64,000 nucleotides of DNA from Citrus sinensis. Its lineage: Eukaryota > Streptophyta > Magnoliopsida > Sapindales > Rutaceae. The stretch is from the NCBI RefSeq assembly GCF_022201045.2, contig NC_068564.1:31401001-31465000 (forward strand), written 5' to 3'. The notes under the pieces are model-generated. The model saw nothing but the letters and a program-made list of their open reading frames with translations, was not told the origin of the DNA and searched no databases. Below, one piece after another: positions 58,453 to 64,000 of the stretch. The position numbers were made by a program, and so were the translations under genes. Numbering within the stretch: position 1 is the stretch's first letter; every line of letters begins with the position of its first letter.

Positions 58453-60632
58453 ACTAAAGTAGAGATGATCCAATTAACAAATTCAAAAAAAAATTATATA
58501 ATTAAACCAATCGAGTAATTCATTCACTCTAATAATATACAACTTTAAAAAACAAACAGTATAATTTTTTTTCTTTTTTAGAATCACACGAGATTGTTAT
58601 TCAAATTATAACTCATATTATATGAGAATATTATTTTTTGAATGCTTTAACCATGATATAATGTTATTGAATGATCTCATAACCATCTTAAATAACTTTT
58701 TCTATTGCGTAATTAAAGTCAATAAATAAAGAATAGACGCGTGGCTTGGTTATTTTAAAGGATATTCGAATGCCCCCATAAAGATTTGATCCCATTCTAC
58801 CCATTGATCATCCCTCCACTAAAAGGCAAAAGGAGTAAGAAAAAAGAGTCGAAAGTGGTGGAGTGCATTCATGAAAAGCACATTCTCTTTGCTTGTGGAA
58901 ATTACAAGGTTCTCATTTTAGCAATAACTAAGAATCAAATGCAATGTAAGGAAGAAAAAAAAAAAAAGAGCCCACATCCTCCCCCATCCTATAGATCGAA
59001 ATGAAGATATGTTCTAAGCCATCTATTGCTGTGAATTTATTTGGATATGAACCACACACCCATTCGATTTGACTAGAGGAATGACAGCCACAAAACAGCG
59101 CATATATCATACATGGCCGCCATGGGTTAGTATTTTGGATCGACGCTACTAAGAGAAATATAATAGGTCAAATTGCATTTAATTCAAAGCATATGCCAAT
59201 TCGATATGTTTTTTTTTTTAAACATAGATCCCACAAGCCAGCTCACGTGTCTCTTTCCATTATTTTTATGTGACAGCCCCTGTTTGTTCAAGTCCCCCTT
59301 GTATCATTTAAGGGAATGCCTATAAATGCGCCTATAAATTATAAAGAGTTGCTATTACATACAGACGTTTGTAAATTTAAAAATGATATAGGAGACCAGA
59401 CAGTATTATCTAGCTACTATATAGTATGAAATCATAGTTAAAAATGCCGTCTAAACTCAAGACAAAGTGAATTTTGTTATAATTAAAAAAAAATTATAAT
59501 CCAATTTTTTTATACGAAAGCGGCGATTATTCGTAATTAAAATATATAGGCATTTGCACTTGAGAGTTTATAGTCAATAATAATAATAATAATAATCTAA
59601 CATGCATGCATGGTGGGTGGCTAAGTAATATCAAGTATTCGTCATAGTCTAAATAGATGATACATCTACATCTAATTAATTTGAATGATAAAATCATAAA
59701 TTGTGATTGAGACAAATGAAAAACAACATGAGACCCCCCATTTTTAATGCACGTCCATCGTCACATGGAATGTTGTGGTTAAGTCAACATCTGAAAGTAA
59801 AAGTTTTATCTATGAATAATGTGTTTTTTTTTTTTTTGGCCTTAAGAGAAATAATTATAAATTATAATCTAATACATCGTGGTAATTAGCAGAGAATATG
59901 TGTTAACGTTTGGAAGCTTTGAAAGGGAATTTGATTGAGTGTATGATGGAATCGAGTATAAATAACTTTTGATTGAAAAGCACTGGTCCTCGTTCAGCAG
60001 TATTTTCCAGAATTCAGATAAGAGGATTCTCCTAATTCTTCTTCTTTTTCGCCTGAAAGGAGATTCTAATTAAGAATTTGGGACCAATATGTTTATGTCT
60101 GTAGATGAGCGTGATGGAATATTGGCAAGAAGCTCAAACGATATCAAGAATTGTAAGTGACATAAGTGTGTCGACCTAGGAAATGACCTATCTTGTCTCC
60201 TCGCCATAGAGACAAATTCACAATTCATGAAAATAATCGAAAATGTTACCATGAAATGCCCTGAATTAGATAGATGTTGTAGAGACAAGAAAACACTGAC
60301 AGAAATTGAAATGGTCTTGGTGCACAGGCCGCCAATTTGCAACGGTTTTTATCCCCCAAAATGTATACTTTACAATGAACTAATGGTTACAATCATGAGC
60401 TCAAAAATCTGTCGCGCTACCAATACCCAGTTACAAGTGTTAAAACAAATGTAAAAATGGCCGGCAACTTAATAACAACTTCCCAATTCATTGCTAATGG
60501 GATACCGCACGATACCTATATGCAAGCGTAAAGTCTTTTTCTTCAAGAACAATGCTTGAGGTACAAAATATGGCCCGGACCAATTAATCAATTTGGGTTA
60601 CGAGAAAAATGGCCGTTTTTTACCAATGAAAG

Positions 60633-61004
60633 CAGCTACACCACTTCATGATGGCTAATGCTTGGTGGAAGTGGATAGCAGCTGTGTTGCTCAGATGATC
60701 TCTAAGCAAGCAGCTGTGCTTAATGTTTTCTATGCTTTAGTTGTTACTATTCGAGAGTTATTAAGCAGAAACTGACAGATTTTTATCACTCACATCTATC
60801 GTGAAGCAAATTCAGCTGCGGACTTCATGCCTAATATGGCTCATGCATTTCCTTTTGGTTTACACTTGTTCCCTAAGCTGTCTGTGTGTGTTTATTCTAT
60901 TATTTCGCAAGACATATTTGGAATTACTCAACCCCATCTTGTTCCTATCTCTCTCTGACGAGCCCCCATTAATAAAAAAAAACAAAAAAACAGCTACACC
61001 ACTT
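60633..61004 (+). mobile_element. 5'-truncated LINE (RNase H end) with poly(A) and 14-base target-site duplication
   Basis: CAGCTACACCACTT occurs at 60633-60646 and again at 60991-61004, bracketing 344 bases that end in an A-rich tail (about 60970-60990). The enclosed frame 60662-60958 reads LVEVDSSCVAQMISKQAAVL, then ALVVTIRELLS, then THIYREANSAADFMPNMAHA, the C-terminal part of the RNase H-like domain of plant non-LTR retrotransposons. A premature in-frame TGA at 60773-60775 falls where a tryptophan is expected, and the frame then closes at 60956-60958. Truncated 5' end, poly(A) tail and perfect duplication are the marks of target-primed reverse transcription. Confidence 0.85.
60662..60958 (+). 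pseudogene. RNase H-like domain remnant of a LINE polyprotein
   Basis: This is 98 codons in one frame with one internal stop (codon 38). The aspartate in VEVDSS and the NSAADF block correspond to conserved RNase H positions; the usual asparagine-lysine/arginine-alanine-aspartate motif is here NSAAD. The fragment lacks the reverse transcriptase and endonuclease parts and cannot move by itself. Confidence 0.8.
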
Positions 61005-61612
61005 GAACAAACTCTTTTTTCTTTTTTTAATTTCATTTGTTATTTTTTTTAATATGACAAACCTTTCTAATCAGCAAGAGACAAGAAATTTGCTTAAACA
61101 AAGAAATATAATTCCAATGACTGCGTAAGTACCGATGACTCACTAGCGCCTCACTAATTAAACACATTCTCGGTAACATGTTTTTTCAGACTAAATACAT
61201 ATATTACCTGCTAGTTAGATAAACAGGAGATGGTCTTGCAAAAAGAAATCAAAGAATATTCACAACAAAATTTGATCCCACCCTCTGACGATGCCACAAT
61301 ACACTCTGATATGTATGCACCAAGCATGAAGTAAAAGACATGCACAAACGAACATATAGAAATCATATGTTCAAGAGACATGGATCTGGTATAGAAACTT
61401 ATATAACTTTTTTTTTTCTAAATCCCAAAATGAAGCTTACCCAGTTACCCTGCAGCACCTGATACTCTTTCGCTTCTTCTCTTGAAACATAACCCAGTAC
61501 TATAAGTTGGTGTATGAAACAAGTACAAACATTAACCACTTCATCGACGAAAAGAGGATCTATGTATTAGGCCTCATAGAGTTTAACTGTTATTTCCGGA
61601 TTAACCAGGTTC
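61005..61612. other. Intergenic region downstream of MBD2
   Basis: About 600 bases between the LINE and the MBD2 stop codon, presumably including the MBD2 3' UTR. No gene or repeat is supported. Confidence 0.5.
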
Positions 61613-63974
61613 TCATTCTTCAGCTCTGAACTTATGGTCACTAGAGATTGGACTACCACTGTACATCTGTTTTGGTGCTCTCCTTGCTTGCTTTGCTGGC
61701 CGAGGATTGGGATCGGAAATGGGAGCTTCAACAGGTGGAGCTGGGAGAGCTGGCCTACCAAGCTGCAAGTCTGTAAAATTATCTGGACTTACCCAAGAAA
61801 GGGGACTCACTGCAAAAGGAAAGGAAAAAAAGAAAAGGAATTTTCATCGGTTGTGTTGTATTTTTTCTACTTACATCAAACGAGAGTTAATTATTTAAAA
61901 GCTTTTTGGATGGCCAAATATTCCTGGTTCCTGTGGTTATAGAGATCACATTAAAACCATAGGAAGATATCCAGTGCAAAGCATATTGGTGACATACGGA
62001 CATCCTGATGTTCAAGCAGGACAGCCCATATTAAGGTGATCATATTGGCTCCAATTTACCCAATGCCAAAAGAAAATTGCTGCGAGAGTTGACCTCAAAG
62101 TCTATAATACAAAGTGACCAGGCCTTAAATGTCAATTTGGATGTAGAGACAATGTTAATAACAGAAGAAGATGTGAAATCCAAAAACGGCATGAGAATCT
62201 GACACAAGAAAACAGTTAAAAGCTTTCAGGAGGACCAAACCAAAACCTACTGAGAGAATGAAGCAAACAAGCCTACAGTATAAAAAAGGACCTTCAGAAA
62301 AAAAAGCTTTTCCAGCACAACTGCCTTGCTTCTCATTTTAACAAATAAAAAAGGAATGCATTCTAAAAACTTTTCCCTGGAAATGAGTTTTACTGCTGGG
62401 AGAAATGCTTCTGTAAAATATGGTTAATAGACATCATAAAATACAATTATTACATTTTTTACATAGGTTCCTGGACAGTATAATTTCAATCTTGGAAAGA
62501 AGTCAATGCCAGGTAGGAGAATCAAGAAGATACTTTTCTATTTTTTGAAAGGTAAAAAACAGTTTTATTTATTTTAGTCAAGAATAAACTGCAATTATGT
62601 ATTTCTTAAAATATTGAATCAGGTAAAAGAATAGCAGCCAAATATATTTCCTATTCAGAACAGAACAAGTCAGCGAGTACATAAGTTTCATCGTCGTACC
62701 TGCTCTAGGTTCAAGAGCTTTAGGAGTATCATGAGAAGTGTGAGCTTTAGAAACACGCTTTCTCACATAGTTTTCCTGCAAAGGCTTGGGGATTTGAAAT
62801 GAAAACTGTGACATTTTCACACCAGCTCTGGCATACTCGGGATGCTCTAACAAGTACCTACAAGGTCATAGCACAAAGAATAGAATGTTAAACAAATACA
62901 TAAGAGAGCAAATATGCTGAAAACCTACAAGAGACACTCCTGAATATACAAGTTAAAGAAATATAAAATAAGTTAACGTAAGAAAAACATATAGCAGAAA
63001 TAGCAAACACAATAATGGTTCATTTAAGGGAAAATGCATACTTCTGAATCTCAACCATTGAGCGAAGTTTCTTGCCAGATGGTGCTTCGTAATACCTGAA
63101 CATATTGAGAAAAAGAAAAATAATAATAAAGAAGTTAATTACTGAAATGCATAGCTTTAATAAGAGCTTCACAGCTGAGAAACAATCAGTGCACTTTCTA
63201 GCACAATATCAAGCTATAGAATAATTAAGATATGTGTGTCTTTCAGTTGGTCAAATAGAAAAATGTTGAGATGTTAAGAAGGTGGGAAATGTAAAAATTA
63301 TTTACCAATAAAATGAAAAGGTAAAATAGATTAATAAATCAAATAGGAAAGGACACATACACATCAGCAAACTTGGTACTTCCTTCACCTCTGATTCGTA
63401 GTAGCCGTTGCCAACCAGGAGGCGGCTGAGCAATGTTGGGCTTATCTATAGCCCAAAGCCGGCTACCATCTTGAGAGATGTCTGTTGGATCATCACATGA
63501 AACATCAGGACGCCATTCACGAGCTTTTTCGCAGGTAAAAGGATTTTCCAAAACATGCTCACGTATTTCTTCATATTTCTCTTTTGTTGGAATGAGTCTC
63601 CATTTAAAACAGTCAGCACACTGGACAGTGAATGCCCCTACAGATGGCAAAACTCTAGATTGCGTATTTGGACCTGAATATCTCCCAAATGGTGCACGAT
63701 TATACTGAAAAGATTCAGGGACAGGCTCAATTTCACTTGTGCCATTGGCTGTGGGATCATAAAGCACCAATTGTTTAGAGGCATCCCCATTAATTTGGTC
63801 ATCTCCCTCCACTGTCTCATCAGATTGACCCTCTGAAGCTGATGAAGAGGTTGAAGAAGGCACATCTATAGGTTCGTGAAGAGATTCATCCAGGTTACTT
63901 AATAAACTTGAACCAAGAAATTCATTTGCTTCCTTCTCCACCCTAACAGAAGCTTTTCCAGAATGCGACTGCAT
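61613..63974 (-). CDS. MBD2: CW-type zinc finger and methyl-CpG-binding domain protein MBD2
   Basis: Four exons on the minus strand: 63361-63974, 63042-63095, 62700-62857 and 61613-61809, 340 residues if the ATG at 63974 is the start. After an acidic serine-rich N-terminus comes a CW zinc finger (about 115-165) with FTVQCADCFKWRLIP, FTCEKAREWRP and DVSCDDP; likely zinc ligands are Cys119, Cys122, Cys148 and Cys160. The MBD fold follows at about 184-250 (PPPGWQRLLRIRGEGSTKFA, YYEAPSGKKLRSMVEIQKYL), ending in a proline-rich, basic tail. CW domains read histone H3K4 methylation and MBDs contact methylated DNA; plant MBD2 has this CW-MBD order and was, to my knowledge, not shown to bind methyl-CpG strongly. 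A splice acceptor pattern (TCTATTCAG) lies directly before the ATG, so either a 5' UTR intron ends here or the coding region continues right of the window. Arabidopsis match from memory: At5g35330. Confidence 0.92.
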
Positions 63975-64000
63975 CTGAATAGATCTCAACTATCTGTTAG

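Larger units (their letters stand above)
56265..60632. other. Gene-free AT-rich region
   Basis: No gene is supported in about 4.4 kb. The longest open frames (about 56948-57232 and 60227-60454) have no recognisable domain, no family similarity and biased composition. Small repeats are listed separately. Confidence 0.5.

Noticed and set aside
60227..60454. 75-codon open frame before the LINE
   Set aside because: No known motif or partner exon; cysteine-rich look is within chance for this length.
1..64000. CRISPR array, operon-type gene cluster or prokaryotic system
   Set aside because: Genes are intron-rich with plant families on both strands; the tandem repeats seen are microsatellites or two-copy duplications without spacers.

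Overview
This window is nuclear DNA from a flowering plant. Genes are widely spaced, with GT-AG introns averaging a few hundred bases, AT-rich intergenic DNA, many dinucleotide microsatellites and small inverted-repeat transposons. Every gene I can name is a eudicot family member. The class II cinnamate 4-hydroxylase and the RNase H-type LINE tail remind me of Citrus or another woody rosid, but the species is an inference. Nothing bacterial, organellar or viral is visible.

Layout from left to right: RPN13 proteasome ubiquitin receptor (minus, 3' part outside the window); APEM9-type peroxisomal membrane protein (plus); TruA-type tRNA pseudouridine synthase (plus); a PRK1-like LRR receptor kinase (plus); two tandem universal-stress-protein genes (plus), the first without a kinase domain and the second a full USP-kinase; a short PPR protein (minus); an FCS-like zinc finger protein (plus); plastid biotin carboxylase CAC2 (minus, 16 exons); class II cinnamate 4-hydroxylase CYP73A (plus); an ARF7/ARF19-type auxin response factor (minus, 14 exons); about 10.7 kb without a convincing gene but with several mobile-element remnants; and the CW/MBD protein MBD2 (minus, its 5' end at the window edge). 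For all genes the exon models were rebuilt by hand from GT/AG borders, reading phase and family similarity, and all phases close.

The genes do not form one pathway. They cover protein turnover, peroxisome biogenesis, tRNA modification, pollen or receptor signalling, stress signalling, plastid fatty-acid synthesis, phenylpropanoid synthesis, auxin transcription and chromatin reading. What unites them is ancestry. From memory, the pseudouridine synthase, PRK1, USP-kinase, CAC2 and MBD2 genes are also neighbours in the same order on Arabidopsis chromosome 5 (about At5g35330 to At5g35400), and the FLZ plus ARF7/19 pair is also linked in Arabidopsis. I did not find a new biological system. The best leads are the kinase-less USP paralog with a hydrophobic tail, the conserved block itself, a dated-looking LINE insertion with a clean target-site duplication, and a G-box-carrying inverted-repeat element between CAC2 and C4H.
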